41,306 nucleotides of DNA, from assembly GCF_009857605.1 (NCBI RefSeq), contig NZ_WWCT01000035.1, positions 1 to 41,306 on the forward strand. Reading direction: 5' to 3'. Shown in pieces: positions 14,593 through 23,300 of the stretch (its first letter is position 1; the number at the start of each line of letters is the position of its first letter). The notes beneath the pieces were generated by a model that worked only from the letters and a program-made list of their open reading frames with translations, ran no database searches and was not told the origin of the DNA. The DNA comes from Duganella levis (GTDB lineage Bacteria; Pseudomonadota; Gammaproteobacteria; Burkholderiales; Burkholderiaceae_D). A program made the position numbers and the translations under genes.

Positions 14593-17500
14593 TGGTTTTC
14601 AGCGAGGACTCACGAGTCAAAATTCCATGCATCTTGCACTTGGTGCGGCTTGGCTACAACTATCTTTCCCTGAAAGATGCAACCTGGGATGAAGAAACCA
14701 ACATCTTCCCGGAACTTTTCCGAGCAGCCATCGGGCAGATCAATCCGGGCATCGATGGCGGCGACATCGATCGCCTGTTTGCCGACGTCAAACTTTTGCT
14801 GGATAACGAAGACCTCGGCAAGGCCTTCTACGAAAAACTTACGGAACGTTCCGGCGTCCGGCTAATCGACTTCGAGAACTTTGACAATAACAGCTTCCAT
14901 GTCGTTACAGAGTTGACGTGCAAGAACGGTGACGACGAGTTCCGGCCCGACATTACTCTGCTCATCAACGGCATGCCGCTGAGCTTTATCGAGGTCAAGA
15001 AGCCCAATAACCGCGAAGGCGTACTTGCCGAGCGCAATCGCATCATCACACGCAGCAGGAATCCGCGTTTCCGTCGTTTCGTCAACATAACGCAGCTGAT
15101 GGTCTTCTCCAATAATATGGAGTACGACGATGGCTCGCCGCAGCCCATCGAAGGCGCGTTCTATGCTAGTCCGTCCTATGACTCGCCAGTTTTCAACTAT
15201 TTCCGCGAAGAAGAAGCACTGGATCTAGCGACCCTGCTGGCAGAAGAGAATGACACCATTGAGAACGACGTGCTGCGCGACAACAATCTCAATGTTATCA
15301 AGCACAGCCCTGAGTTCCTCAGCAACAAATCGCCCGATGCGCCGACCAACCGCATTTGTACCTCACTGTTTAGTCGTGACCGGCTGGCCTTCTTGCTGCG
15401 ATTCGCGCTTGTCTATGTAAACGAGACTGATGGGCTGCAAAAGCACGTCATGCGTTACCCGCAGCTCTTCGCTACCAAGGCGATCGAGCGCAAACTTGAC
15501 GCTGGCGTGCGTAAGGGCATTATCTGGCACACACAAGGTAGCGGCAAAACTGCGTTGGCGTACTACAACACCCGCTTTCTGACTGACTATTTTCAGCACC
15601 AAGGCATCATTCCCAAGTTCTATTTCATCGTCGATCGACTTGATTTGCTCATCCAGGCGCAGCGGGAGTTTGCGGGGCGCGGGTTGGTGGTGCACAGCAT
15701 TGATAGTCGCGAAGCCTTCGCCCGCGACATAAAGACCACGAAGGTCCTGCACAATAATACCGGCAAGCCTGAGATCACGGTGGTCAATATTCAGAAATTC
15801 CAAGATGACCCTGATGTAGTGCGAGTCGAGGACTATGACGTTAGTATCCAGCGCGTCTATTTTCTCGACGAAGTGCACCGCAGCTATAACCCACAGGGTA
15901 GCTTTCTTGCAAATCTCACTCAGTCGGATCGCAATGCAATCAAGATCGGGCTAACTGGTACGCCGCTACTCGGAGACGATTACAACTCTCGCGCGCTGTT
16001 TGGCGATTACATACACAAGTACTACTACAACGCGTCAATTGCCGACGGCTACACCCTGCGCTTGATCCGTGAAGAAATTGCCACTAACTACAAGCTCATT
16101 TTGCGAGAGGCGCTCGCCTCTGTGGAGTTGCAGCAGGGCGATATCGACCGAAACCTTATTTACGCACACCCGAAATTTGTCGAGCCCATGCTCGATTACA
16201 TCGTGCGTGATTTTGAGAGGAGCCGCAGCGCTCTGGGTGAGGTTAGTATCGGCGGCATGGTTATTTGCGACAGCGCCGAACAGGCGCGCCAGATGTTCGA
16301 AATTTTTAACGCTATCTATGCAACTCCGTCCGCATCGACCTATGCCGTGCAAGACTCCGCGCAAGCATTGATTGCCGCTACAAAGCCGGAGAGCTATGCT
16401 GCTCGCGCACTGCTGGAGAACCGGGTTAAAAGTGCGGCGCTGATTTTGCACGACGTGGGCAACAAGGAGGAGCGTAAGCAATGGGTTGAGGACTTCAAAG
16501 CCGGAAAGATCGACCTACTGTTCGTTTACAACATGCTGCTCACTGGCTTTGACGCAAAGCGCTTGAAGAAGCTCTACCTCGGGCGGGTAATCCGTTCGCA
16601 TAATCTGCTGCAAGCGCTCACCCGCGTGAATCGTACATATAAAGACTTTCGCTACGGCTATGTCGTCGATTTCGCAGATATCCGGAAAGAGTTTGATGCC
16701 ACCAACAAGGCATACTTTGACGAATTGCAGGCTGAGCTGGGCGACGAAGTGGCGCATTACTCTAATCTGTTTAAGTCTACAGAAGAGATCGCTCAGGAAA
16801 TCGAGTCCATCAAGGATATCCTTTTCAGTTTTGATATCGAAAATGCTGAAGTATTTTCCCGGCAAATCAGCCAGATTCAAGATCGCCCAACGGTGTTGGC
16901 GCTTAAGAAAGCATTGGCCGATGCGCGTAACCTTTACAACCTGATCCGGCTGCAGGGTGACAACACACTTCTACATCAGCTCGATTTCCAAAAGCTCAAT
17001 CAACTTTACCGCGAAACCAGCAATCACCTTGATCTCCTCAATCTCAAGGAAAGCGTTGAGTCCAGTACTGATACCAGCAACCTACTTAATGTTGCGCTGG
17101 AAGATGTGCTGTTCATGTTCACCAAAGTCAAGGAAGAGGAGCTCGTTCTGGCCGACAAGCTGAAGAATACGTTGCGCCAGACTCGTGAAGCCCTGGCCAG
17201 TAACTTCGACCAGCAAGATCCGAAGTTCATTACCCTCAAGGAAGAGTTGGAGCGGCTGTTCAAGATAAAAAGACTTAACGAAGTCAGTCAGGCAGAAATG
17301 ACCGCCAACATTGGCGCGCTGAGCGCCATTCACGAAAAGGTCAAGGAGTTGAATCGCCAAAACAACCTCCTTCGGGCGAAATACCGGGGCGATGTCAAAT
17401 ACACTCGTATTCACAAGCGGTTACAAGAGCGAGATGTAATGACGCAAACTGAGCGCCGCCTCTTTGAGGCACTCATCGGCGTCAAAGAGCTGGCCGATGA

Positions 17501-17693
17501 GCAAGTGCTGCAAAACACGCAGCTACTGGATAACGAAAGCTATTTTGGTCGAATGATGATGCCCATTGTGATCGGCGAGTTTCATACTAATCAGAAGATC
17601 GAACTAAATCCCGATGCTGCCCGCGCTATTAATCAGCTGGTGGTAGCCGAATACATGAATGAATTTACTGCCGGTTCTCGAACTGGCAACTGA
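14592..17693 (+). CDS. hsdR: Type I restriction enzyme R subunit (ATPase/translocase/endonuclease)
   Basis: A full-length 1033-aa HsdR. The PD-(D/E)XK nuclease at the N-terminus shows PD at 119-120 and EVK at 134-136. The superfamily 2 motor follows, with Walker A TQGSGKT at 314-320, DEVH at 426-429 and a helicase C domain (FVYNMLLTGFDAKRLKKLYL, QALTRVNRTY). The C-terminal third is helical and binds the methylase core. HsdR pumps DNA and cuts it when the target is unmethylated, restricting phage and plasmids. It leads the hsdRMS operon, 14 bases before hsdM. The frame is intact. Confidence 0.97.
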   Translation: MVFSEDSRVKIPCILHLVRLGYNYLSLKDATWDEETNIFPELFRAAIGQINPGIDGGDIDRLFADVKLLLDNEDLGKAFYEKLTERSGVRLIDFENFDNNSFHVVTELTCKNGDDEFRPDITLLINGMPLSFIEVKKPNNREGVLAERNRIITRSRNPRFRRFVNITQLMVFSNNMEYDDGSPQPIEGAFYASPSYDSPVFNYFREEEALDLATLLAEENDTIENDVLRDNNLNVIKHSPEFLSNKSPDAPTNRICTSLFSRDRLAFLLRFALVYVNETDGLQKHVMRYPQLFATKAIERKLDAGVRKGIIWHTQGSGKTALAYYNTRFLTDYFQHQGIIPKFYFIVDRLDLLIQAQREFAGRGLVVHSIDSREAFARDIKTTKVLHNNTGKPEITVVNIQKFQDDPDVVRVEDYDVSIQRVYFLDEVHRSYNPQGSFLANLTQSDRNAIKIGLTGTPLLGDDYNSRALFGDYIHKYYYNASIADGYTLRLIREEIATNYKLILREALASVELQQGDIDRNLIYAHPKFVEPMLDYIVRDFERSRSALGEVSIGGMVICDSAEQARQMFEIFNAIYATPSASTYAVQDSAQALIAATKPESYAARALLENRVKSAALILHDVGNKEERKQWVEDFKAGKIDLLFVYNMLLTGFDAKRLKKLYLGRVIRSHNLLQALTRVNRTYKDFRYGYVVDFADIRKEFDATNKAYFDELQAELGDEVAHYSNLFKSTEEIAQEIESIKDILFSFDIENAEVFSRQISQIQDRPTVLALKKALADARNLYNLIRLQGDNTLLHQLDFQKLNQLYRETSNHLDLLNLKESVESSTDTSNLLNVALEDVLFMFTKVKEEELVLADKLKNTLRQTREALASNFDQQDPKFITLKEELERLFKIKRLNEVSQAEMTANIGALSAIHEKVKELNRQNNLLRAKYRGDVKYTRIHKRLQERDVMTQTERRLFEALIGVKELADEQVLQNTQLLDNESYFGRMMMPIVIGEFHTNQKIELNPDAARAINQLVVAEYMNEFTAGSRTGN

Positions 17694-17707
17694 ACAGGAG
17701 TACAGCC

Positions 17708-19342
17708 TTGGTAATACAGGAATTTGAACAACGTACGCGCGAGCTGATCGACAGCCTTAAGGCCATCTGCGCTGCCTATGGTCTTGGCAATGATGGCAAT
17801 GAATTCAAGATCATCACCCAGGTCTTTCTATACAAATTCCTCAACGATAAGTTCGCCTTTGAGGCCAAGAGAATTCGACCGGACCTGGCGAAGGCCGGTA
17901 AGTGGGAACAGGCGATCGCCAGTTTGAGTGCTGACGAGTTGGACATGCTGCAATTGCAAATGGGGCCTGACACCGCGCGCCTAAAACCTGAGCACTTTAT
18001 CGCTCACCTGTGGAACCGCCAGACTGCACCGGAATTTGCCAAGTTGTTCGATGATACTTTGCGTGACATCGCCATCAGTAACAACGAAATTTTCGCGGTC
18101 AAGACCGACGGCGGTGCCAAGATCACCTTGTTCGACCGGGTTAGTGAGTTCATCACGGACCCGTCCAAACGCGATGCCTTCTGCCGCGCTATCATCAACA
18201 AGCTCGGGGATTTCAGTTTCGAGCGCATCTTTACTCAGAAATATGATTTCTATGCCGCGCTCTTCGAATATCTAATCAAAGACTACAACAAGGACAGTGG
18301 TGGCAAATATGCCGAGTATTACACCCCGCACGCCGTGGCTAAGATCATGGCTGCGATCCTTGTACCCGAAGCCGTGCGTGGAAAAATAAAAAACGTCAGT
18401 TGTTACGACCCGTCTGCAGGCTCCGGCACGTTGCTGATGAACATCGCCCACGCGATCGGCGAGCAGCGTTGTAGCATTTATTCGCAGGACATCTCGCAGA
18501 AATCATCGAGTCTGCTGCGCCTGAACCTGATATTGAACAATCTGGTCCACTCTATCCCGAACATCATTCAAGGCAACACCATGCTCCATCCCTATCACAG
18601 GGACGGTAAGGTACTCAGGCGGTTTGACTACATCGTTAGTAATCCGCCGTTCAAGATGGATTTCAGCGACTTCCGCAATGAGCTGGACACAAAAGAGCAT
18701 CAAAAGCGCTTCTTTGCTGGGGTGCCCAACATCCCTAAACAGGCCGTGGACAAAATGGCCATCTATCAGCTCTTTTTGCAGCACATCATTCAGTCGCTTA
18801 AACCAGGTGGTAAAGCCGCAGTGGTAGTGCCTACTGGCTTCGTTACGGCGCAAAGCGGTATTGACAAAGCCATTCGCCAGCACCTGGTGGACAATAAAAT
18901 GCTGGCTGGCGTAGTCTCCATGCCGAGCAATATCTTCGCCACTACAGGCACAAATGTCTCTATTCTATTCATTGATGCCGCTAACAAAAAAGATGTGGTG
19001 TTGATCGACGCTTCCAGCCTTGGTACCAAGATCAAGGATGGTAAGAATCAGAAAACATTACTCTCAGAAGAGGAAGAAGACCGCATCATTGCGACCTTCA
19101 ACAGCAGAAATGCGACAGAGGATTTCTCAGTAATTGTGAGCTATGAAGACATCGTGGCTAAGAATTACAGCCTGAGCGCAGGACAGTATTTTGAGGTAAA
19201 AATCGAATACACCGATCTGACACCTGCACAGTTCGCAGCGAAGATGAAGCGGTTTACCAATAATTTGGACACGATGTTCAAGGAGTCGGCAAGTTTAGAA
19301 CGAAAAATCATGAAGCAACTGGCGGCGGTGCGGTATGAGTAA
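17708..19342 (+). CDS. hsdM: Type I modification DNA methyltransferase subunit M
   Basis: A 544-aa N6-adenine methylase. Residues 1-150 are the HsdM N-terminal helical domain. DPSAGSGTLL (234-243) binds S-adenosylmethionine, and NPPF (312-315) is the catalytic motif IV. It methylates adenine in the sequence recognised by HsdS, protecting host DNA. The start is a TTG preceded by AACAGGAG seven bases upstream. The hsdS ATG lies inside its last codons (8-base overlap), which couples M and S synthesis. Confidence 0.96.
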   Translation: MVIQEFEQRTRELIDSLKAICAAYGLGNDGNEFKIITQVFLYKFLNDKFAFEAKRIRPDLAKAGKWEQAIASLSADELDMLQLQMGPDTARLKPEHFIAHLWNRQTAPEFAKLFDDTLRDIAISNNEIFAVKTDGGAKITLFDRVSEFITDPSKRDAFCRAIINKLGDFSFERIFTQKYDFYAALFEYLIKDYNKDSGGKYAEYYTPHAVAKIMAAILVPEAVRGKIKNVSCYDPSAGSGTLLMNIAHAIGEQRCSIYSQDISQKSSSLLRLNLILNNLVHSIPNIIQGNTMLHPYHRDGKVLRRFDYIVSNPPFKMDFSDFRNELDTKEHQKRFFAGVPNIPKQAVDKMAIYQLFLQHIIQSLKPGGKAAVVVPTGFVTAQSGIDKAIRQHLVDNKMLAGVVSMPSNIFATTGTNVSILFIDAANKKDVVLIDASSLGTKIKDGKNQKTLLSEEEEDRIIATFNSRNATEDFSVIVSYEDIVAKNYSLSAGQYFEVKIEYTDLTPAQFAAKMKRFTNNLDTMFKESASLERKIMKQLAAVRYE

Positions 19343-20510
19343 TGCAACTCCAAAGCGATTAGGTGACCTAATAAACCTAAAACGTGGTTACGATTTGCCT
19401 GAAAGTCAGCGGAAACCTGGCCCTTATCCTGTCATCAGTTCTGCAGGTATTTCTGGGTACCACAACGAGTACAAAGTTGAGGGGACAGGCGTTGTAACTG
19501 GGCGCTATGGAACTTTGGGAGAAATGTATTACGTCGAAGGTAAGTACTGGCCTCACAACACCGCACTATACGTCACAAGTTTCAAGGGTAATGATCCTAA
19601 GTACATCTATTATCTTTTGAGTTGCCTCGGCCGAATCCGTACGTCCGACAAAAGCGCTGTACCCGGCGTAAATCGCAACGAATTGCATGAAATGCCGGTT
19701 CCTGCCATAGATGACAAGAAACTGCAGGGAAAAATCGCCGCTGTCTTATCTGCACTCGACGCCAAAATCGACTGCAACAATCGTATCAATGCCGAGTTGG
19801 AAGTCATGGCCAAGACGCTCTATAGCTATTGGTTCGTACAGTTTGACTTCCCCGATGACAATGGTAAGCCCTATAAATTTTCTGGCGGTAAGATGGAATA
19901 TAACCCAACCCTGAAAAGGGATATTCCAAAGGGATGGATAGGTTCAAGCATTTTGGCAGTGGCCGATTTGCTCGGCGGGGGAACGCCGACAAAGACGAAG
20001 GCCGAATATTGGGGAGGCGATATTCCCTTCTTTACGCCAACGGACGCAGACGGAACTATCTTTAAATTTTCTGCCGCAGATTACATTACTGATGCTGGCT
20101 TGAAGGGTAGTAGCACTAAGCTTTTCGGCAAGCATACTGTTTTCATCACTGCGCGTGGTTCTGTTGGCCGATTGGTATTGGCTGGTGTCGACATGGCTAT
20201 GAATCAGTCCTGTTATGCGCTGCGTGCCAAGACGGGCGTCAGCCATGTATTTCTGTTCTTTCTAGCCAAAGAATTGATCCACCACCTGCAAGTCAAGTCT
20301 TCCGGGTCGGTATTTAATTCCATCGTCTCAAATGATATCGAGCTTACTAATCTTGCAATTCCTAAGGGTGAAATTATCAAAAAATTTGCAGCGGTTGTTG
20401 AGCCATTGTTCGAAAAAATTTCAAACAACACCAAGGAAAATCAGCGTCTTGTCGAACTTCGCGATTGGCTCCTTCCCATGTTAATGAGTGGCCAAGTCAC
20501 GATAGCCTGA
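19335..20510 (+). CDS. hsdS: Type I specificity subunit S
   Basis: A 391-aa protein with two target-recognition domains, each followed by a conserved helix. TRD1 is about 1-125 and ends in a spacer helix (KIAAVLSALDAKIDCNNRIN). TRD2 is about 190-340 (GTPTKTKAEYWGGDIPFFTP) with a second helix (FEKISNNTKENQRLVELRDW). These set the bipartite DNA target for both HsdM and HsdR. The frame looks intact, so the system should be functional. The TRD2 opening is of the common W-G-G-DIPFFTP type. The recognised sequence cannot be read from the protein by eye. Confidence 0.95.
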   Translation: MSNATPKRLGDLINLKRGYDLPESQRKPGPYPVISSAGISGYHNEYKVEGTGVVTGRYGTLGEMYYVEGKYWPHNTALYVTSFKGNDPKYIYYLLSCLGRIRTSDKSAVPGVNRNELHEMPVPAIDDKKLQGKIAAVLSALDAKIDCNNRINAELEVMAKTLYSYWFVQFDFPDDNGKPYKFSGGKMEYNPTLKRDIPKGWIGSSILAVADLLGGGTPTKTKAEYWGGDIPFFTPTDADGTIFKFSAADYITDAGLKGSSTKLFGKHTVFITARGSVGRLVLAGVDMAMNQSCYALRAKTGVSHVFLFFLAKELIHHLQVKSSGSVFNSIVSNDIELTNLAIPKGEIIKKFAAVVEPLFEKISNNTKENQRLVELRDWLLPMLMSGQVTIA

Positions 20511-20682
20511 CGAGAGCGGGCATTTTAGGAGTGACATCAGATTTGAGCGCTTCCGGTTGCAATCTGGAAGCGTGGAGTCATTGCGCTAGCAAGATATGGC
20601 CTGTCAACATGGCCACCGTGTCAGATATATCGCAAGCGGAGGTATAGGCAATATTCCTTCGGTGGTTAAGCGTACTGGAGAT

Positions 20683-20760
20683 GGCCGGACACGAGAACTG
20701 TGATTCCACAAGCGAAACGCCGATTCGTATGAATCGGCGTTTTGCAAGGGATATTACTTG
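20683..20760. repeat. Diverged copy of the region next to tRNA-Phe
   Basis: GGCCGGACACGAG at 20683-20695 is identical to 21829-21841. In both places it is followed by an AAACGCCGAT.. hairpin (20715-20742 here, 21863-21890 there) and then by CAAGG-AT-T-CTTG. The homology stops where tRNA-Phe begins in the right copy. The pair brackets the 257-aa gene and probably marks an old insertion at this locus. Confidence 0.55.
20715..20742. terminator. Terminator-like hairpin (left copy)
   Basis: AAACGCCGATTC (20715-20726) pairs perfectly with GAATCGGCGTTT (20731-20742) around GTAT. With T or A runs on both sides it could stop transcription from hsdS or from the leftward 257-aa gene. Confidence 0.65.
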
Positions 20761-20824
20761 TTCCCTGTGTCTTAACGAGTATTTTGAGTGAAAGTTTAGC
20801 AGCACACGTCTGCCCGCCAAGCAT

Positions 20825-20846
20825 GGGGGGGGCGGGGAGGGGGCGG
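20825..20846 (+). other. G-run with G-quadruplex potential
   Basis: Runs of eight, four, five and two G separated by single bases (C, A, C) lie on the plus strand downstream of the leftward 257-aa gene. Such a sequence can fold into a quadruplex and is also prone to length change. No function is evident. Confidence 0.5.
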
Positions 20847-20948
20847 ACGATTGGGCGATTCGGACGATTTAGACTCTGTGCGGTTTATGCTTCCGCAGAG
20901 GCCAGCAGGAGCGAGACATGCGGCCTCGCGAAGGCTTGAACGAATAAG

Positions 20949-21722
20949 TCAAAGGTGCTTGAGTTTCATGTAGTCGATGCAAAACTTTTTCGACATCAAT
21001 AGCAGTAGATCCATTGCCTCATTTAGATCTGTCATTGGAATCTTCTTTGTTAGTGGTGTCTGGCTACTTCCATGGCGCGCGTAAATTCCCAAGAATGCAC
21101 TCTTATTGCAAGCGAGAGTGAATCTCTCGATTTCGACTGGTGGTGCAAAATTATCAATATTGAAGCCGCACTGCTTTGAAAGATGCCGAATAGTATCGAG
21201 GATCTTATAGAGAGTTCCCCAAGTCAGAATCTTCTCCATTGTGGTGTTGGTCGTGATAATCCCCAGTAAGAAAAGAAGTCCGCGTAGATCGGCATCGTTT
21301 TTTGAGGAGTTAAGCAACCAGGCTGTGAAGTCGGATTTCACGTCGATTCTGGCGATGCGGTCAATTGCCGGGTTCGACGAAAATGGCATTTCCTCAATGT
21401 CGCAAACATCAATGTGGTGATGTCGGCCGGTATCGAGGTGTAGAAACCCGGAGAAAGTTATCTTATTTGCTACGAAGCGTGCGTTTCCGGCAGCGGCATT
21501 CATTGCGCCGTTGAGCAGGATCTGCAAACTGTAAAGGCGGACAGCGGCGTCGTTAGGATCATCAACCGCGTCAAGATGATAGGAGTAAGCCGAGAACTGG
21601 TAACCTTGCTCATTATCGTAGGAAAAACCGATGTCGGTTCCGGGGAAATGGTTGCACATCGACGGAAGGTAACTCCCTCCATCGGCGAAAATTTCCCACT
21701 TGTGTGCTTGTTCAAAAGTCAT
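20949..21722 (-). CDS. Orphan hypothetical protein (257 aa)
   Basis: I do not recognise this protein. It is soluble and of mixed composition, with a short acidic/His segment (TGRHHHIDVCDIEEMPF) and a helical C-terminal part ending in FCIDYMKLKHL. Its base composition is visibly more AT-rich than the flanking chromosome, as expected for acquired DNA. No ribosome binding site is clear before the ATG. It stands alone between the hsd operon and tRNA-Phe, flanked by the two copies of the tRNA-Phe downstream region. This suggests it came in with a small insertion. Confidence 0.6.
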   Translation of the reverse strand: MTFEQAHKWEIFADGGSYLPSMCNHFPGTDIGFSYDNEQGYQFSAYSYHLDAVDDPNDAAVRLYSLQILLNGAMNAAAGNARFVANKITFSGFLHLDTGRHHHIDVCDIEEMPFSSNPAIDRIARIDVKSDFTAWLLNSSKNDADLRGLLFLLGIITTNTTMEKILTWGTLYKILDTIRHLSKQCGFNIDNFAPPVEIERFTLACNKSAFLGIYARHGSSQTPLTKKIPMTDLNEAMDLLLLMSKKFCIDYMKLKHL

Positions 21723-21860
21723 ATCGTTTTTTTATCAGTTGCTTGCGACGGGCGATGATACCTTAAACTGATTTATGCAATTCGGTCGGCGCTCGGCGTT
21801 GTTGAAATCGCTGCGCAAACCGGAAATAGGCCGGACACGAGGATTTCTTGAGCTGAAAAC

Positions 21861-21890
21861 AAAAACGCCGATCAGCATGGATCGGCGTTT
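21861..21890 (-). terminator. Terminator of tRNA-Phe
   Basis: On the minus strand an AAACGCCGATC/GATCGGCGTTT stem with a six-base loop is followed by TTGTTTTC, starting 16 bases after the tRNA 3' end. It matches the left copy at 20715-20742. Confidence 0.8.
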
Positions 21891-21905
21891 CGTCAAGGAT
21901 GTTCT

Positions 21906-21981
21906 TGGTGGCCCGGGGCGGAATCGAACCACCGACACAAGGATTTTCAATCCTCTGCTCTACCAACTGAGCTACCAGGCC
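21906..21981 (-). tRNA. pheT-like tRNA-Phe: tRNA-Phe (anticodon GAA)
   Basis: A 76-base gene read leftward. The acceptor stem GGCCTGG pairs with CCGGGCC (one T-G pair). It has AGCTCAGTTGGTAGAGC in the D arm, anticodon loop TTGAAAA giving GAA, GGTTCGATTCC in the T arm, and an encoded CCA end. tRNA genes of this kind are frequent island insertion sites, and accessory DNA does lie on its 3' side here. Confidence 0.97.
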
Positions 21982-21991
21982 AAGGAGCAGA

Positions 21992-22019
21992 ATTATAGCA
22001 TCCCGCCGGAAAAGTGCAA
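21992..22019 (-). promoter_or_regulatory. Promoter of tRNA-Phe
   Basis: On the minus strand TTGCAC (22014-22019) and TATAAT (21992-21997) are 16 bases apart. Transcription would start about 21985, four bases before the mature tRNA 5' end. Confidence 0.8.
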
Positions 22020-22046
22020 GGGCCAATTTCCATTCATCACAAACGC

Positions 22047-22052
22047 TATAAT
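22047..22052 (+). promoter_or_regulatory. -10 box placed for a leaderless ubiH-like mRNA
   Basis: A perfect TATAAT ends seven bases before the ATG at 22059, so transcription should begin at or next to the start codon. No good -35 and no ribosome binding site are visible. Confidence 0.4.
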
Positions 22053-22058
22053 GGCCGG

Positions 22059-23279
22059 ATGAATAAGCCCACCACCTCCGCGGCGCTGCGCGTGATCGAA
22101 AGTGATATTTGCATAGTTGGCAATGGCGCGATTGCCAAGACCGCGGCGCTGGGCCTGGCCCAGGCCGGCCTGAGTGTGACGCTGCTGGGGCCGCCTTCGC
22201 CGCCGCCGGCGCCAGCGGCGGCCGATCCGGGGTGGGACGCGCGCGTTTATGCGCTCAATCACACCGCGCATCACCTGCTGTCGTCGCTTAAAGTATGGGA
22301 TGCGCTGGACCACACGCGGGTGGCGCCGGTCGATGCGATGATCGTCCACGGCGACGGTCCGCATGCCGGCGGCTTGGCGTTCGACGCTTACGGCGCCCAC
22401 ACCAACGCGCTGACCTGGATACTGGAAGACCGCAACCTGAATCAGGCGCTGGACGCCGCGCTGCGCTTCGCCCAGAACGTCAAGACGGCCACCGGCCGCG
22501 CCACCGGTCTGCTGCGCGACGGCGACGGCGCCAGCGTGCTGCTGGATGACGGCACCAGTCTGCGCGCCGCGTTGGTGGTCGGCGCTGACGGCGCCCAGTC
22601 GTGGGTGCGCGGCCAGTGTGATATCGGCCTCGATTATCGTAGTTATAACCAGTGCGCCGTGGTGTCCAATTTTGCTTGCGAGCTGCCACACCATGGCGCC
22701 GCCCATCAATGGTTCACCGGCGCCGACGGCATCGTCGCCTTGCTGCCGCTGCCGGGTAACAAAGTGTCGCTGGTGTGGTCGGCGCCGGAGCAGCTGGCCG
22801 ATACCTTGCGCGCCGAGTCGGCGCAGCAGATCGCCGACCGCCTGGCGGTGTTCGCGCGCGAGAAGCTGGGCGCCCTGACGCCGCTGCAGCCGGAGCTGGT
22901 GCGCGATTTCCCGCTGCGCCTGATCCGTCCGCACGCGATGACGGCGCCGCGCGTGGCGCTGATCGGCGATGCCGCCCACGTGGTGCATCCGCTGGCCGGC
23001 CATGGCATGAACCTGGGCTTCGGCGATGTGGCCCAACTGATCAAGACCCTGTCCGAGCGCGAGCCGCAGCGCGGCATCGGCGACGACCGCGTGCTGGCCC
23101 GCTACGCGCGCGCGCGCAAGGAAGACGTGCTGTTGATGCAGGTCACCACCGATGGTCTGGCGCGCCTTTTCGAGACCGATATCGAGCCCCTGCGCGTGGT
23201 TCGTAATTTCGGATTAAACTTGTTGGATAAATTACCTGTGCTGAAGCGTCGCCTGATCTCTCACGCGATGGGCAAGTAG
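22059..23279 (+). CDS. UbiH/UbiF-family FAD-dependent monooxygenase
   Basis: A 406-aa flavoprotein. ICIVGNGAIAKTAALGLAQAG near residues 14-34 is the dinucleotide-binding GxGxxG-type motif. VVGADGAQSWVR is the DG motif. RVALIGDAAHVVHPLAGHGMNLGF is the C-terminal FAD motif of the UbiH/COQ6 family. Members hydroxylate the ubiquinone ring. The exact position cannot be told by eye, so no symbol is assigned. The start at 22059 gives a natural N-terminus. It heads the operon with dsbC 21 bases downstream. A short proline/alanine insert (PPSPPPAPAAA) after the first motif is unusual. Confidence 0.88.
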   Translation: MNKPTTSAALRVIESDICIVGNGAIAKTAALGLAQAGLSVTLLGPPSPPPAPAAADPGWDARVYALNHTAHHLLSSLKVWDALDHTRVAPVDAMIVHGDGPHAGGLAFDAYGAHTNALTWILEDRNLNQALDAALRFAQNVKTATGRATGLLRDGDGASVLLDDGTSLRAALVVGADGAQSWVRGQCDIGLDYRSYNQCAVVSNFACELPHHGAAHQWFTGADGIVALLPLPGNKVSLVWSAPEQLADTLRAESAQQIADRLAVFAREKLGALTPLQPELVRDFPLRLIRPHAMTAPRVALIGDAAHVVHPLAGHGMNLGFGDVAQLIKTLSEREPQRGIGDDRVLARYARARKEDVLLMQVTTDGLARLFETDIEPLRVVRNFGLNLLDKLPVLKRRLISHAMGK

Positions 23280-23300
23280 TCAGTCGTTACCGGAGAAGTT

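Larger units (their letters stand above)
20511..20948. other. Non-coding stretch after hsdS
   Basis: It holds a CGCTTCC/GGAAGCG hairpin at 20548-20572 without a T-run, a diverged copy of the tRNA-Phe downstream region (20683 to about 20760) and a G-rich run (20825-20846). I see no convincing gene. Confidence 0.5.
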
